Notes under the pieces: model-generated
Told to the model about the DNA's origin: nothing
Database searches by the model: none
What the model saw: only the letters and a program-made list of their open reading frames with translations
Position numbers and translations under genes: made by a program
In this document: one piece after another, positions 5,603 through 6,180 of the stretch
Position numbering within the stretch: position 1 is the first letter of the stretch
How the letters are laid out: each line of letters begins with the position of its first letter
Source of the DNA: Pseudomonadota bacterium
Lineage (GTDB): Bacteria; Pseudomonadota; Gammaproteobacteria; Steroidobacterales; Steroidobacteraceae
Assembly: GCA_021817875.1 (NCBI GenBank)
Contig: JAKAFQ010000268.1
Coordinates: 1 to 6,180 of the forward strand
Direction: 5' to 3'
DNA: 6,180 nt

Positions 5603-6180
5603 ATGCCGGCCATTGACCTCGAGGTCCCCTATCAGGAGAAGGAACTCGCCAAAGCGCTGGGCGCGCGTTGGGACGCGCGGCGCAAGGTTTGGTACGTCAT
5701 CAACCTCGATGATCTGACCCCCTTCGCGAAGTGGCTGCCGCAGCCTGCACGGCTGAATCATCGCGCCGACTCGTACGTCCTGTTGGAGTCCCGGCGCGAT
5801 TGCTGGAAATGTGAGCGGCCGACGCGTGTATTTGGATTCGCCATACCCAGCGGCCACGAACAACTCGAGAAATCGCAACCAGATCTTGAGTCGCCCGGCG
5901 ACGACGATTATGACGCCTGCCTGGAAGGTCTCGATGCGATGCACTGGGTCGCGCAGGACGCGCCGGCCGTGCTGTCGTACGTCATCCACATCTGCGATGC
6001 TGCCCTCTCGCGGATGCATTCGCTGACGATGCGGTATCGAAAGGACTTGAGCGGTGTCACCGGCACTCGGTACTTCATGAATCACTGCGAGCACTGCGAC
6101 GCGAAACTCGGCGACTTCGAGACCATCGAAGAATTTGATGCGCCGTTGCGTCCCATCGGCACCGAATCCACCTCGAGAGA
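5603..6180 (+). CDS. DUF5710 domain-containing protein with paired CxxC motifs (3' end outside window)
   Basis: An open frame of 192 codons that continues past the window edge. Residues 4-46 match the DUF5710 pattern: IDLEVPYQEKELAKALGARW, then DARRKVWYV, then LTPFAKWLP. This small domain is found at the ends of mobile-DNA and nucleic-acid-processing proteins, but its biochemical role is not established. Further on, CWKC (about residues 68-71) and CEHC (about 163-166) form two CxxC pairs that could bind one zinc ion, with a mainly acidic and helical stretch between them. The ATG at 5603 is chosen because GAGGGAG lies five bases upstream and the domain starts at its usual place. A start at 5369 in the same frame would add 78 unlikely residues. 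The function is unknown. Confidence 0.82.
   Translation, partial: MPAIDLEVPYQEKELAKALGARWDARRKVWYVINLDDLTPFAKWLPQPARLNHRADSYVLLESRRDCWKCERPTRVFGFAIPSGHEQLEKSQPDLESPGDDDYDACLEGLDAMHWVAQDAPAVLSYVIHICDAALSRMHSLTMRYRKDLSGVTGTRYFMNHCEHCDAKLGDFETIEEFDAPLRPIGTESTSR

Noticed and set aside
5561..6094. Minus-strand 177-residue frame
   Set aside because: It is antisense to the DUF5710 gene, whose plus-strand translation matches a known domain and has a good start site.

Overview
The window is GC-rich and looks like a chromosomal segment of a proteobacterium. The lineage is inferred only from composition, gene families and the kinds of insertion sequence, so I cannot name a genus. It reads as metabolic genes and small accessory genes separated by decayed mobile DNA.

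Positions 1-2638, minus strand: a tightly packed operon for a 2-oxoacid:acceptor oxidoreductase (the pyruvate:ferredoxin oxidoreductase superfamily). In transcription order it carries the gamma subunit, a 560-residue iron-sulfur flavoprotein and the alpha subunit, which runs off the left edge. The first two genes overlap by ATGA and the next two by GTGA, so they are probably translationally coupled. The middle subunit joins a GltD-type FAD/NAD(P)H module to a C-terminal two-cluster ferredoxin module. The enzyme therefore probably exchanges electrons with NAD(P) rather than only with free ferredoxin, as in the phenylglyoxylate:acceptor oxidoreductase type of complex. The substrate cannot be read from this window, and the beta (thiamine diphosphate) subunit is expected just beyond position 1.

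Positions 2639-4383: a non-functional stretch. A short region upstream of the operon holds a possible broken coding remnant. Next comes a decayed insertion sequence at 2827-3773, with imperfect 38-bp terminal inverted repeats and a transposase that keeps a complete D-D-35-E triad but has lost its N-terminal part. After a short hexamer repeat there is a 3' fragment of an IS91-type transposase on the minus strand, broken by an in-frame TAA and missing one zinc-ligand cysteine.

Positions 4384-5259, minus strand: a two-gene unit of an ArsR-type winged-helix regulator and an SRPBCC/AHSA1-like protein, overlapping by 23 bp. This is a widely conserved pairing.

Positions 5260-6180: a stretch without a convincing gene, containing a 12-bp perfect palindrome. 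It is followed on the plus strand by a DUF5710-type protein with paired CxxC motifs that runs off the right edge.

I found no RNA gene, CRISPR array or clearly new multi-gene system. The most notable points are the ten-G tract exactly at the FAD-binding glycines of the flavoprotein subunit, the fused architecture of that subunit, and the two recognisable but broken transposases.
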